A DNA stretch of 64,000 nucleotides from the NCBI GenBank assembly GCA_017161075.1, contig CP046174.1, positions 3,410,001-3,474,000 on the forward strand, in the 5' to 3' direction. The stretch comes from Erysipelotrichaceae bacterium 66202529 (GTDB lineage Bacteria > Bacillota_I > Bacilli_A > Erysipelotrichales > Erysipelotrichaceae). The position numbers and the translations under genes were made by a program. Below, one piece after another: positions 8,693 through 18,498 of the stretch (position 1 is the first letter of the stretch; every line of letters begins with the position of its first letter). The notes below the pieces were generated by a model. It did no database searches. It saw only the letters and a program-made list of their open reading frames with translations, and was not told the origin of the DNA.

Positions 8693-10492
8693 TTAGGAAA
8701 GCTCAGAAGATACACCCTTCTGTGCAAACTGTGAATTATACAGCTTTTCATAATAGCCCTGCTTTTTCATCAGCTCCTCATGGGTTCCCTGTTCCACGAT
8801 ATCCCCGTTATTGATAACCAGAATCAGATCAGCACTGCGTATAGTGGACAAACGGTGGGCAATTACAAAGCTCGTCCTTCCTTCCATGACGCGGTGCATT
8901 GCCTCCTGCAGCATTTTCTCCAGACGGGTATCGACGGAGGAGGTTGCCTCATCCAGAATCAGAATCTGCGGATCCTTCAATATCGCACGGGCAATGGTAA
9001 GCAGCTGCTTTTCACCCTGTGAAATATTGTTAGCTTCCTCATTGATAACGGAATGATAGCCATCGGGCAGTGTACGGATAAAGTGGTGTACATTTGCCAT
9101 TTTGGCTGCGCGTATGATTTCATCCTTGCGCGCATCCAGACGCCCGTAACGGATATTGTCGTAAATACTTCCGGAAAACAGCCAGGTATCCTGCAGTACC
9201 ATACCAAACAGATCCCGCAGCTCTCCCCGCTTCATATCGCGGATGTCTACACCGTCAATGCAGATGCTTCCCCCGTTTACATCATAGAACCGAAGCAGCA
9301 GATTGATCAGGGTCGTTTTCCCCGCTCCTGTCGGGCCGACAATAGCGACCATCTGCCCACTTTTTACTTCGACATTGAGATCCTTCATCAACGGCTCTTC
9401 CCCATAACCGAAGCGCACATGTGAGAAGGAAACATTCCCCTTTACATGTTCAATTTGTTTTGCAGGGCTCAGCTCTGCGACTTCCTCCTCCTCATTCAGT
9501 ATTTCCAGCACACGCTCGATTGCCGCAAAGGCAGACTGAATCTGAGCGGACAGGGAGGAAATCTGGGAAAGCGGATCATTGACCTGCCAGATATAGCGGA
9601 CAAAGGCCTGCAGGTTTCCGACGCTCAGATTTCCGTGAATGATCTGAATCGTTCCGACAACTGCAACACCGCCAATCGTTAAATACGTAACCAACGCATT
9701 CAGCGGGCCTATCGTACTGGACACAAACTGTGCCGTACAGGCATTCTGCCGCAGATTCTCATTCAGCTTCCGGAATCTTTCAATAGATTCCTGCTGCTTA
9801 TTGAATAACAGAATTTCATTGTAACCCGTATACAGCTCTGTAATAGCGCCATTCAATGCACCCAGAGCATCCTGCTGCGCCTTAAAGCGCTTTTGGGAAT
9901 GACGGACGATAAAGACCGTAATCAGTAATGACAGCGGAATGATCATAAACGCAATACATGCCATAAGAACATGAATGCGAATCATCATAGTAAGTGCCAG
10001 AAGAATTGTTAAAACTCCGGTTACCACGTTGACAAAGCTCTGCTGCAGAGCATTGCTGATGGCATCCACATCGTTGGTGATCCGGCTCAGCACATCACCG
10101 AACTGGTGGCTGTCAAAATAGCGTACCGGCAGACGGCGGATTTTACTTTGCAGTGCATTTCTTAAATCCTGCATCGCATGCTGAATAGCGTTTGTGAGCC
10201 AGATAACAGCGAATACCTGCGACAGCGTTTTTACCAGATAGATAAAAGCCAGAATCAGCATAATTTTTGTGATTTCATTGAAGTTGACCTGCAGCCTGCC
10301 AATCCGCTCGGCAAGACTGATATCATTTGCGAGCTGTGTGGTGATCATCCCCTCCACACTCGGTGCACTGACCATGGTAACGACACTGATGATGACCATC
10401 AGGATAGCTCCCAGAAATTCCCACTTATATGGGGCAATAAACGGTTTTAAACCGGAAATAATGCGTGTGAGTGATGACAGCTTCTTATTCAT
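8693..10492 (-). CDS. ABC exporter half-transporter, catalytic partner (permease + ATPase)
   Basis: About 599 residues: six membrane helices in the first 320 residues, then an ATPase with Walker A GPTGAGKTT, Q-loop GMVLQDTW, Walker B ILILDEATSSVDT with the catalytic Glu, and H-loop IAHRLST. The signature is ISQGEK, not LSGGQ. In heterodimeric exporters of the TM287/288 kind one partner carries a deviant signature and the other a deviant Walker B; the pairing here fits that. The ATG at 10490-10492 (MNKKLSS) is preferred to the upstream one because GAGGAGGAATTGGCAC precedes it. It overlaps the end of the upstream gene by 8 bp, so the two are translationally coupled. The cargo is probably a drug or lipid. 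Confidence 0.93.
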   Translation of the reverse strand: MNKKLSSLTRIISGLKPFIAPYKWEFLGAILMVIISVVTMVSAPSVEGMITTQLANDISLAERIGRLQVNFNEITKIMLILAFIYLVKTLSQVFAVIWLTNAIQHAMQDLRNALQSKIRRLPVRYFDSHQFGDVLSRITNDVDAISNALQQSFVNVVTGVLTILLALTMMIRIHVLMACIAFMIIPLSLLITVFIVRHSQKRFKAQQDALGALNGAITELYTGYNEILLFNKQQESIERFRKLNENLRQNACTAQFVSSTIGPLNALVTYLTIGGVAVVGTIQIIHGNLSVGNLQAFVRYIWQVNDPLSQISSLSAQIQSAFAAIERVLEILNEEEEVAELSPAKQIEHVKGNVSFSHVRFGYGEEPLMKDLNVEVKSGQMVAIVGPTGAGKTTLINLLLRFYDVNGGSICIDGVDIRDMKRGELRDLFGMVLQDTWLFSGSIYDNIRYGRLDARKDEIIRAAKMANVHHFIRTLPDGYHSVINEEANNISQGEKQLLTIARAILKDPQILILDEATSSVDTRLEKMLQEAMHRVMEGRTSFVIAHRLSTIRSADLILVINNGDIVEQGTHEELMKKQGYYEKLYNSQFAQKGVSSELS

Positions 10493-12215
10493 GTGCCAAT
10501 TCCTCCTCACTTAGCTGAGACAATGCAATCTCTTTATAGATTTCGCAGCTCTTCAGCAGTTCACGGTGTGTACCCATACCGATTACATTTCCTTCATTCA
10601 GGACAACAATGCGGTCTGCATCCATAATGCTGGAGATACGCTGCGCCACAACCATAACGATGGAATTTGCTGTTACCTTTTTCAAATCCTTTCGCAAGGT
10701 GGCATCCGTTTTGAAGTCCAGGGCAGAAAAGGAATCGTCAAACACATAAATATCCGGCTTGCGTACCAGGGCACGGGCAATGGATAGGCGCTGCTTCTGT
10801 CCTCCGGATACATTGGTCGCACCCTCGGTGATTTCTTCTTCAAAGCCATGCTCCTTTTCCATAATGAAATCGTATGCCTGTGCTGTTTTCGCAGCCTGTA
10901 TAATTTCTTCCTCAGTGGCATCCGGTTTTCCAAAGCGAATATTATCCGCAATTGTTCCATTGAACAAAAATGCCTTTTGCGGTATCACACCAAGGCGTGA
11001 GCGCAGTTCATATACATCATACTCGCGGATATCCACACCATCAATGCGGATGCTGCCCTCACTGACATCATAAAAGCGCGGAATCAGATTAACCAGCGTA
11101 CTCTTTCCCGAGCCGGTGCTTCCGATAAAGGCGATCGTTTCTCCTTTTTTCGCAGAGAAGCTGACATCCTTTAAGACAGGCTCCTCTCCATCCGGATATA
11201 CAAAGGTCACATGATCAAAGCAGATCGTACCTTCCTGATTTCCATCCAGCTGCTTGCCGTCATTGTGTACCAGCGGCACAGTATCAAATACCGCTTCAAT
11301 ACGCTTGGCACTGACCTCGGCACGCGGATACATCATAAAGACCGTACAGAACAGCATGATGGAGAACATGGCGTGAAACAGGTAATCCATGAAGGCCACC
11401 AGCTGACCAAGCGGCAGAGAGCCTCCCTGAATCAGTAAGGATGCCACCCAGTAAATGCACAGTCCTGCCACATTCATAAGCAGGAAAAAAATCGGTGAGG
11501 TCATCATCATCAGCTTGAACAGCTTTTTGGAATAGCCTGTGAATTTTGCATTTGTTTCATCAAAGCGCTGCTGTTCATAGGCATCGTTGTCGAATGCACG
11601 GATGACGCGGATTCCGCTTAGATTTTCACGGGAAATACGATTCAGGCAATCCAAAGATGCCTGCTGATTTTCTGAAATCGGCTTACTGATTTTCGCTACG
11701 ACGAAAACTCCAATGATAATGAGTGGAATTGTTGCCACAATAATGCCGCTTAGAGGCAGTGATGCCCTTGCCGTCATGATAATACTCGCAACGAACATGA
11801 TCGGCGTCATCAATGCAGTACGCAGCAGCACATTGACGAACATCTGAATCTGAAAAGCATCATTGTTGGTTCGGGTAATCATGGATGAAATTCCAAACCG
11901 GTTAAATTCATACGCTGTAAAGCGCTGGGCATGATCAAAAATATCATTTCGGATATCTCTGGTAATCGCCGTTGAAATTCTGGCACAGCAGTACCCGAGA
12001 AGAATCGTCATACTGACACCGATCAGGGAAATCAGCAGGACGACAAATCCCATACGGATAATATAATCGGTATCGGAGTTCATCACACCGACATCAATCA
12101 TATCCGCAATAATGGTAGGGATGCCAAGTTCCACCAATGCAAATCCGAAAACAGAGATGACATTGATGATACATAGTTTTTTATATCGTTTCAGATAATG
12201 CAAAATAAGTTTCAA
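10485..12215 (-). CDS. ABC exporter half-transporter, degenerate-site partner
   Basis: 576 residues with six N-terminal membrane helices and a C-terminal ATPase: Walker A GSTGSGKST, Q-loop GVIPQKAFLF, canonical signature VSGGQKQR, and Walker B IYVFDDSFSALD, where the usual catalytic Glu is Asp. The H-loop position reads VVAQRISS, so the switch His is Gln. Both changes mark the non-hydrolysing site of heterodimeric exporters. The start is TTG at 12213-12215 behind GGAAGGG. It is the first gene of the operon driven by the MerR-type promoter at 12256-12286. Confidence 0.93.
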   Translation of the reverse strand: MKLILHYLKRYKKLCIINVISVFGFALVELGIPTIIADMIDVGVMNSDTDYIIRMGFVVLLISLIGVSMTILLGYCCARISTAITRDIRNDIFDHAQRFTAYEFNRFGISSMITRTNNDAFQIQMFVNVLLRTALMTPIMFVASIIMTARASLPLSGIIVATIPLIIIGVFVVAKISKPISENQQASLDCLNRISRENLSGIRVIRAFDNDAYEQQRFDETNAKFTGYSKKLFKLMMMTSPIFFLLMNVAGLCIYWVASLLIQGGSLPLGQLVAFMDYLFHAMFSIMLFCTVFMMYPRAEVSAKRIEAVFDTVPLVHNDGKQLDGNQEGTICFDHVTFVYPDGEEPVLKDVSFSAKKGETIAFIGSTGSGKSTLVNLIPRFYDVSEGSIRIDGVDIREYDVYELRSRLGVIPQKAFLFNGTIADNIRFGKPDATEEEIIQAAKTAQAYDFIMEKEHGFEEEITEGATNVSGGQKQRLSIARALVRKPDIYVFDDSFSALDFKTDATLRKDLKKVTANSIVMVVAQRISSIMDADRIVVLNEGNVIGMGTHRELLKSCEIYKEIALSQLSEEELAHE

Positions 12216-12231
12216 AATATCCCTTCCTTTC

Positions 12232-12260
12232 TTGACGTAGTTCGTGAGCTATACTATCAT
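12232..12260 (+). promoter_or_regulatory. Promoter of the MerR regulator gene
   Basis: TTGACG (12232-12237) and TATCAT (12255-12260) are spaced by 17 nt and point rightward to the ATG at 12302. It overlaps the -10 box of the opposing exporter promoter. Confidence 0.6.
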
Positions 12261-12286
12261 AAACTATAAGGTAACCTTATAGTCAA
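12256..12286 (-). promoter_or_regulatory. MerR-type promoter and operator of the ABC exporter operon
   Basis: On the minus strand TTGACT (12281-12286) and TATGAT (12256-12261) are separated by 19 nt, the over-long spacer typical of MerR-activated promoters. The spacer region carries a perfect palindrome: ACTATAAGGT (12263-12272) and ACCTTATAGT (12274-12283) around one base. MerR proteins twist such DNA to realign the boxes once the ligand binds. Confidence 0.88.
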
Positions 12287-12301
12287 GAGGAGAATAGAGA
12301 T

Positions 12302-13123
12302 ATGGAAAAGAAATATCTGACAGCCGGGCAGTTTGCAAAAATCTGCGGTGTGGAGAAGCATGTGCTGTTTCATTATGATGAAATCGGTCTTTTCAAGCCG
12401 GTGATGATCAATGAGAACGGATACCGTTATTATTCCTATCATCAGTACGATACCTTTTCTGTCATCACCAAGCTGAAGAAAATGGGAATGCCGTTAAAGG
12501 ATATCAAGGTATATCTGGAACAGCGCAGTCCCGGTCTGTTTTTACAGCTGCTGGAGGATAAGTTTGACGAGGTGGACAGAGAAATTGAAAAGCTGCTGGC
12601 TTTAAAGCGGATGATGGTCTACATGAAGGAGAGCACATTGTTTGCGGTAACGCATGAGGAGGATGCTATCTGCATACGCAGCTATCCTAGGGAAATCCTT
12701 CTTTGCAGCGATGATTTGGAAAATGCCACCAACCGAAGCTTTGCCTCCTTTATGGAGGAATATATCAGCTTCTGCAAGGAGCATAATGTACTTGTGCAGG
12801 AATCGGTTGGCTGTATGATCAAAACGGATACGATACGCAACCGGGATTACCTGAATTTTTCCTATCTGTTTATGAAGATTGAAAAGGATATCCATCAAAA
12901 CACGCATATCCGAACGCAGGGAAGGTATCTTTGCGCATGGCATAAGGGGAGCTACGACACTATCCATAAAACCTATGAGCACATGCTGGAGTATGCGAAT
13001 AAGCATGGCATAACCATCGGCCCCTATGCTTATGAGGAATATCTGATTGCGGATATCGCACAAAAGGATTATACGCAATATGTTACCTACATACGCATGG
13101 ATGTAATAGATGAAGCTATATAA
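12302..13123 (+). CDS. MerR family regulator with effector-binding domain
   Basis: 273 residues. Residues 5-75 are the winged HTH ([28 protein letters not shown]...[12 protein letters not shown]), followed by the dimerisation coiled coil to about residue 110. The rest resembles the GyrI-like/BmrR ligand pocket ([29 protein letters not shown] and a final [11 protein letters not shown]). It is divergent from the ABC exporter, whose promoter has the MerR architecture, so it very likely activates that operon on binding a lipophilic compound. AGAGGAGA precedes the ATG. Confidence 0.92.
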   Translation: MEKKYLTAGQFAKICGVEKHVLFHYDEIGLFKPVMINENGYRYYSYHQYDTFSVITKLKKMGMPLKDIKVYLEQRSPGLFLQLLEDKFDEVDREIEKLLALKRMMVYMKESTLFAVTHEEDAICIRSYPREILLCSDDLENATNRSFASFMEEYISFCKEHNVLVQESVGCMIKTDTIRNRDYLNFSYLFMKIEKDIHQNTHIRTQGRYLCAWHKGSYDTIHKTYEHMLEYANKHGITIGPYAYEEYLIADIAQKDYTQYVTYIRMDVIDEAI

Positions 13124-13310
13124 TAAATTCCTGTCTAGGTATACGATCCTACCAGCAATCGAAGAACAGCTGTCTATATACGATTTACAAACATAGTAAG
13201 GTTTATTAAATTACTCGGAACACAGATACCTGAAGTATTGTGGAAATACAGCGATTTGCTAAGCATATGAGGTTCATAAAAACGGCCTGTAAGCAAGTCG
13301 CAAATAAGAA

Positions 13311-13355
13311 AAAACCGGATATACACAGCTTGCAATGTGATATACTCCGGTTTTC
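13311..13355. terminator. Bidirectional terminator between MerR and ROK genes
   Basis: AAAACCGGA and TCCGGTTTT pair with a run of A on one side and T on the other. It separates the convergent MerR and ROK kinase genes. No gene is seen in the rest of 13124-13496. Confidence 0.75.
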
Positions 13356-13496
13356 TTGTCATAAATGCAGCTATTATGATTTTATCAAAAACAAACAGAA
13401 GAACACACCTTAGCGATGATAAGCAGGTGGTGATGCTTTTATCTTCCATTCAACTGCTTTGGCTTCTGGCAGTACAAACAGCTAGTTCTTCCTTTT

Positions 13497-14402
13497 TCAA
13501 TCGCTTTCCGCATAGGGGATACCTTCCTTATCCATCCAATAGGCGAATGCTCCTGCCATTCCCGCATGATTTCCCAACTGAGCGAACGCAAGCTTTGTAT
13601 GACGGTAGATTTCTTCATTCGCGTACATTTTCAAATACTTATCTATCAGCGGTGCAAACAGCTCCCTCTGTGTCATGATGCCACCTCCCAGTATGACGAT
13701 TTGTGGATTTATCATACAAAGGCAGCTGCTGATACCGATTGCGATATTGCTGCACAGCTCTTCAACAGCCTGCATGCACACAGCATCTCCCTGCTTTGCC
13801 CGTGCACATATCATTCTCCCGTTCAGGTTAGCTTCGCTCGTCTGTGATTGTACGCGCTGAACAAGTGCCGTCGTGCTTGCAATATCCTGAAAATGATGTC
13901 CCTTCACCCACATGTAACCAATTTCTCCAGCACTTCCACTGCTTCCGTGGTAAATGGCATGATCAATCACTACTGCTCCTCCGATTCCTGTACCAATCGT
14001 CAGCATCAGTACATGGGCAGCACCTCTTCCGGTACCAAAGGCCGATTCTCCCAGAGCCGCAGCATTCACATCGTTTTCCACCCAGCAGGGAATATGAAGC
14101 CGCTCCTCCAGTACATTCTTAAACTGCAATCCGGTATACTCTGGAATATTATCATTCGCATATTGAATGCAGCCCTTCTCTGTATCCACCATCCCCGCTG
14201 TTGAAATTGCGATACCCTCGATAACCTGTTGCTGCATCGCATCCGCTGTCAAATCAATAACCCTCTGCAAAATCCCCGGCCCCTTTACAATTCTGGCATC
14301 ACTGCTTATTTCCTTTTGCATCAGAAACTCGGGATGCTTGTCCTTCAGAATCATCAGTCCATATTTGATTGAGGTACCGCCGATATCAAATGTCATAATC
14401 AT
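13497..14402 (-). CDS. ROK family sugar kinase-like protein
   Basis: 301 residues. The ATP-binding N terminus MTFDIGGTSIKYGLM, the substrate motif WVENDVNAAALGE, and the LTIGTGIGGAVVID loop are typical for ROK kinases. The catalytic base is the Asp of ENDVNAA. The ROK zinc motif CxCGxxGCxE is absent: after SAGEIGYMWV comes HHFQDIASTTAL without cysteines, as in the BglK-like branch. It is the last gene of the PTS operon, 4 bp after IIA. A sugar, amino sugar or glycoside released from the PTS product is the probable substrate. Confidence 0.88.
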   Translation of the reverse strand: MIMTFDIGGTSIKYGLMILKDKHPEFLMQKEISSDARIVKGPGILQRVIDLTADAMQQQVIEGIAISTAGMVDTEKGCIQYANDNIPEYTGLQFKNVLEERLHIPCWVENDVNAAALGESAFGTGRGAAHVLMLTIGTGIGGAVVIDHAIYHGSSGSAGEIGYMWVKGHHFQDIASTTALVQRVQSQTSEANLNGRMICARAKQGDAVCMQAVEELCSNIAIGISSCLCMINPQIVILGGGIMTQRELFAPLIDKYLKMYANEEIYRHTKLAFAQLGNHAGMAGAFAYWMDKEGIPYAESD

Positions 14403-14406
14403 ATGG

Positions 14407-14856
14407 CTAGTCCTCCCTCATTTCCTGCAGCAGTCTTATAAATTCCTGCCTTGTTGCGCTGTTTGAAAGCCGCTCTACATGATCCTCTTCCATCAGGATG
14501 TCCGCAAGCTCACTAATCAGCTCCAAATGACTATCGGCATCAACAGCAGCCAGTGTGATAATCAGCGATACAGGATCAAATTTTTCACTCCCAAAAGGTA
14601 CCGGTGGCTCTAATGTGGTGAAATGAACAGACAGCTCATTGACACCGCATTCCGGTCTGGCATGAGCCAGAGCGACATGATTTCCCAATACGATATAAGG
14701 ACCTACGCGGTGTACTGCATCAATCATTGCACCGATATAGCGCTCCTCTATTTTTCCGGTTTCCAGCAAATGCTGTGCGGATATGCGGATTGCATCCTCC
14801 CAATCTGCCGCATGTACCCTGACATCGACATTTTCTTCATTTATATGTTCTAACAT
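14407..14856 (-). CDS. PTS EIIA component (mannitol/fructose type)
   Basis: 149 residues, one domain of the PTS_EIIA_2 family. The phospho-accepting histidine lies in NHVALAHARPECG. The rest follows the family with LSVHFTTLEPPVPFG and PVSLIITLAAVDADSHLELI. It passes phosphate from HPr to the IIB domain of the IICB protein at 15594-17018. It is separated from IICB by the HAD gene and an intercistronic hairpin. GGAG stands 9 nt before the ATG. Confidence 0.9.
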   Translation of the reverse strand: MLEHINEENVDVRVHAADWEDAIRISAQHLLETGKIEERYIGAMIDAVHRVGPYIVLGNHVALAHARPECGVNELSVHFTTLEPPVPFGSEKFDPVSLIITLAAVDADSHLELISELADILMEEDHVERLSNSATRQEFIRLLQEMRED

Positions 14857-14874
14857 GATGTTATTTCTCCTTTG

Positions 14875-15534
14875 TTATGAGAATTGAAAATCCGCAATGA
14901 GTTCCTCCAGCTTCAGATCCTTTAAAGAGGAAAGTTTACGATAACAGCCTGTAAAATCACTGGATTCTGTTATTTTATTCGGTACGATCAGACACGGCAT
15001 CCCGGCCTGGCAGGCAGCAATTAGACCGTTGCGGGAATCCTCTACCGCCAGGCATTCTGCACTGGAGCAGCCAAGAAGCTCTGCGGCTTTTAAAAATATA
15101 TCCGGTGCAGGCTTGATATGCCGGCTTAATTCCGCTGTTGAGAATACATCAAAATATTCCAGCAGCTGCAGACGCTCCAGATGCACCAGCGGTTTTTTTC
15201 TGGTCGCAGATGTCGCAATCGCCAGCTGTAGTCCTTTTGCCTTAGCCGCTATGACCACCTCCCGCACGCCTTCCATCGCCGGAAGATTTTGCGTACGCTG
15301 GATAAATTCAGTCATCGCCTGTTTCTCAAATTTGCGGATTTCCTCATCCGTACCAAGCTCCTGCTTCAGAAAGGCAAACAGCCGTTCACTGCTGGAGCCA
15401 ACGCATACCAGATAATCCTGTATGCTTAAATCATAATGATACATCCGTTTCAGCCAATCCCTGTAAATATAGTACCATTGTGTTTCTGTATCGACGATTA
15501 CACCATCAAAATCAAATACGAGCGCCTTTAACAT
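14875..15534 (-). CDS. HAD hydrolase, beta-phosphoglucomutase-like
   Basis: 219 residues. Motif I is DFDGVIVDTE, motif II LAIATSATRKKP, motif III KPAPDIFLKAAELLG, and motif IV AVEDSRNGLIAACQAGM. The cap domain lies between motifs I and II. This is the PGMB/phosphatase branch. Placed between the PTS permease and IIA, it probably acts on the sugar phosphate delivered by the transporter, either dephosphorylating or isomerising it. AAAAGGAGG precedes the ATG. Confidence 0.9.
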   Translation of the reverse strand: MLKALVFDFDGVIVDTETQWYYIYRDWLKRMYHYDLSIQDYLVCVGSSSERLFAFLKQELGTDEEIRKFEKQAMTEFIQRTQNLPAMEGVREVVIAAKAKGLQLAIATSATRKKPLVHLERLQLLEYFDVFSTAELSRHIKPAPDIFLKAAELLGCSSAECLAVEDSRNGLIAACQAGMPCLIVPNKITESSDFTGCYRKLSSLKDLKLEELIADFQFS

Positions 15535-15548
15535 TAAACCCCTCCTTT

Positions 15549-15584
15549 TTAAAAAAGGAATCCTTAAATGCTTTCAGATTCCTT
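15549..15584 (-). terminator. Intercistronic terminator-like hairpin in the PTS operon
   Basis: On the minus strand AAGGAATC and GATTCCTT form a perfect 8-bp stem followed by TTTT, just after the IICB stop and just before the HAD ribosome site. It may reduce expression of the HAD, IIA and ROK genes relative to IICB, or be a processing site. Confidence 0.65.
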
Positions 15585-15593
15585 TCACCAGCA

Positions 15594-17018
15594 TTATGAT
15601 CTCGCTGCTTTGATTTTGTTTACAAGCTCATCATATTCAGGTGCATTCAGATAATCCTCAATCGATATGATTTCGATATCCGGCTGCTTTTCATGCGCTA
15701 TCTGCTTCAGGGAGACATGGGTCACAATGAGATCCGCTTTGGCATCAGGCAAATCCATTACACGGGCATGTTCAACCGTGATATCCGTGATTCCTGCCTT
15801 TCGCAGTCGCTTTGCAATCACACTCGCGCCCATGGCAGAAGAACCCATCCCGGCATCACATACATACACAATACGTTTTATCGCATGGAAATCTGTCACA
15901 GCCTCCTTTTCCTCAAATACAGAGGAAATGCGTGATTTCTTTCCTTTTAAAGATTCCATCTGCTTCGCAGCTTCCTTCAGGTTTTTATTTACATCCTCAT
16001 CATTCTGCTTAGAATGCTTCACGATCACAGAGGCGACCAGAAAGCTCACTGCGGTTGAAGCCAGCACTGCAAGCAGAATCAGCAGCTGATCTCCAGCCGA
16101 GGCCATCATCATAATCGTGATGATACTGCCAGGTGAACTGACCCCCACAAGACCAACATTGAATAGTGTAAACAGGAAGGTTCCGGTAATGCCTCCGGCA
16201 ATCGCTGCCAGCACGGTCAGGGGATTCATCAAGATAAACGGGAAGTAGATTTCATGAATACCACCGAAGAAATGGATCACAGATGCCCCATAGGCATTTG
16301 CTTTTGCATTCCCCTTACCGAAGAAGCAGTATGCCAGCAGAATGCCAAGTCCAGGTCCGGGATTAGATTCCAACAAAAACAGGACTGATTTACCAAATTC
16401 ATTCAGCTGTGTGGTACCCAGCGGTGTCAGGATTCCCTGACCGATGGCATTGTTCAGAAACAGCACCTTGGCAGGCTCAATAAAGATAGCTGTCAGTGGC
16501 AGCAGGTTATTATTTTCCAGTGTCGAAACGCCGGCAGAGAATACAGCGGACAGCGATGTGATTGCCGGAGCAAGCCAGACACAGCCAATCACCGCGATAG
16601 CAGCCCCCAGAACAGCAACCGTCAGATTTCCAATCAGCAGCTCAAAGCCTACGGGAATAAACGGTTCAACCACAGCATCCAGCTTTTTCAGCAGCCATGC
16701 GGACAGCGGAGCGATAATCATGGCTCCCAGCAGCATGGAAATATCTGCACCGATGATAACCCCCATCGTGGTAAAAGCACCAATGACAGCTCCTTTTTCT
16801 CCATATATCATTTTCCCCCCGGAAATTGCGATCAAAAGCGGAAGCAGGTACGTTAGTACCGGTGTTATAAAGGCCTTCAGCATATCGTTTGACAGCCAGA
16901 TTCCCAATGCTGTCAGAATCCCCCAGCCCATAAACGCTCCCAGATTCGGAAGCACCATGGCACTGAGTTTTCCGCCAAAGCGCTGGGCCTTCACACGCAA
17001 AGATACATCTTTTGACAT
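15594..17018 (-). CDS. PTS mannitol-type EIICB permease
   Basis: 474 residues from the ATG at 17016-17018 (MSKDVSLRVKAQRFGGKLS), which has GAGGAG 8 nt before it; an upstream in-frame ATG lacks a site. Residues 1-340 are the mannitol-type IIC domain (MVLPNLGAFMGWGILTALG, GGKMIYGEKGAVIGAFTTMG, IHFFGGIHEIYFPF). Residues 385-474 form the IIB domain with the phospho-cysteine in VYVCDAGMGSSAMGA. MtlA in many Firmicutes has this two-domain form. No mannitol-1-phosphate dehydrogenase is nearby, so the sugar may be another polyol or hexose derivative. Confidence 0.92.
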   Translation of the reverse strand: MSKDVSLRVKAQRFGGKLSAMVLPNLGAFMGWGILTALGIWLSNDMLKAFITPVLTYLLPLLIAISGGKMIYGEKGAVIGAFTTMGVIIGADISMLLGAMIIAPLSAWLLKKLDAVVEPFIPVGFELLIGNLTVAVLGAAIAVIGCVWLAPAITSLSAVFSAGVSTLENNNLLPLTAIFIEPAKVLFLNNAIGQGILTPLGTTQLNEFGKSVLFLLESNPGPGLGILLAYCFFGKGNAKANAYGASVIHFFGGIHEIYFPFILMNPLTVLAAIAGGITGTFLFTLFNVGLVGVSSPGSIITIMMMASAGDQLLILLAVLASTAVSFLVASVIVKHSKQNDEDVNKNLKEAAKQMESLKGKKSRISSVFEEKEAVTDFHAIKRIVYVCDAGMGSSAMGASVIAKRLRKAGITDITVEHARVMDLPDAKADLIVTHVSLKQIAHEKQPDIEIISIEDYLNAPEYDELVNKIKAARS

Positions 17019-17272
17019 GTTTAATTCTCCTCTTCTATATAATTGAAGCTTTTTTGATAAACATATATCGTATGTTTCATGACTACCTATCTTCATAAAT
17101 GGCTCTGTTCTACAAGGTTAGCTATATAAGGAAGATCCCTTATGATTCGTCCTTACTGCTTCAGAATATTTTCATAACCTACAGACGGGCACATAGCCAG
17201 CAAAACAGCTCATGATTCGGCGCTTTTTATGATAAGGAAATATCACGACACCCTTTTTATGAGGGAAAGCGA

Positions 17273-18277
17273 TCATGAAAGCACGACTTCTTTTCCTTCT
17301 TTAATGGAACGCTCGATTGCATCTACAACACGCAATGCATCATAGGACTGCTTCGGCGTAATGACAGATTTTGTATTGGTCGCAACGTTGTTCACAAAAG
17401 CCATGACCTCTTCTGCCAAATCACCGCATACCTCACCGTTTACATAATACCAGTGACGACTGTCCGGATACTGAACGCCCTGTCCTGTAACAAAGCGGAT
17501 GCCGTAATCACAGGAATCCACATAGGCAACCCCCTTTGTACCGACAAGCTCCACCTTATCGTCAATGATCGTCGGGGAATTTTCTGGCAGTGTCCAGCAG
17601 GCCTCCATACATGCGACAGCTCCGTTCTCATAGGTAACCAATGCATAGATCACATCATTCATTCCGTTTTCCTTCAACAGAACACTGCGGTTTTTCGCAA
17701 ACACCTTCACCGGCTGGCAATCCATCCACCAGTTGATATAATCAATATCATGAATCATAACATGCATACTCAAATCACTTGCGCCGATATAACGTCTCGG
17801 CCCGATGATTGGACTGTTTCTTCTGACATAACAGTGAATGATATCCCCCAGCTCATTACTTTCCAGTCTCTCCTTAATCATAGCGAAGCGCGGATCAAAG
17901 CGAAGCAGGAAGCCTGTTGTAAATACTTTATCATAATCCTTCGTGATTTCATATAAGGCTTTTCCATCTTCCAATTCTTTCGCCAGTGGTTTTTCCAGCA
18001 GAATATGTTTGCCTGCCTGTACTGATCGCTCCACAGCCTCTCGATGAAGATTATCCGGCAGAACAATACTCAGCGCTTCTATAGATTCATCCTTCAACAG
18101 CTCCTTGTAGTCCTTGTACAGTGCAATACCTGGAAATTCTGTTTCCAGTTCCTTTCTGCGGCTGTCATTAAACTCACACAGAGCGCACAGCTCCACCTGT
18201 GGCAGCTTCTGGTAAATCTGGGCATGATATGTTCCCATCTGTCCTACACCGATAACACCTACTCTAATTTTACTCAT
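17273..18277 (-). CDS. Gfo/Idh/MocA family NAD(P)-dependent oxidoreductase
   Basis: 334 residues from the ATG at 18275-18277, which follows AGAGGAGG. The N-terminal Rossmann fold reads RVGVIGVGQMGTYHAQIY, the family EKP motif is ILLEKPLAKE, and the C-terminal half is the substrate domain with HDIDYINWW. The family oxidises cyclic polyols, sugars or their phosphates. It lies 254 bp upstream of the PTS permease on the same strand and is divergent from the PRD regulator, so it probably belongs to the same catabolic unit. The 254-bp gap holds nothing I can identify. Confidence 0.9.
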   Translation of the reverse strand: MSKIRVGVIGVGQMGTYHAQIYQKLPQVELCALCEFNDSRRKELETEFPGIALYKDYKELLKDESIEALSIVLPDNLHREAVERSVQAGKHILLEKPLAKELEDGKALYEITKDYDKVFTTGFLLRFDPRFAMIKERLESNELGDIIHCYVRRNSPIIGPRRYIGASDLSMHVMIHDIDYINWWMDCQPVKVFAKNRSVLLKENGMNDVIYALVTYENGAVACMEACWTLPENSPTIIDDKVELVGTKGVAYVDSCDYGIRFVTGQGVQYPDSRHWYYVNGEVCGDLAEEVMAFVNNVATNTKSVITPKQSYDALRVVDAIERSIKEGKEVVLS

Positions 18278-18498
18278 TGTAAATCCTCCTCTCATGCAGC
18301 GTCTCAACACTGCCTTGAAATCTCTTTCAATTTCTGTCTCCATTGTAATTCACAGATATCACAAAAGGAAAGACAACCGTTTTCCATATGAAATGGCAGC
18401 CGAATCCATACAGCTTCAGCAGCAGTTTCCGTTTCAAATGGCTGCAGCTTATGATTTACTTCGTGCCGCTTCGCCAAAGGAAACGGCAAAGCCTTGTA

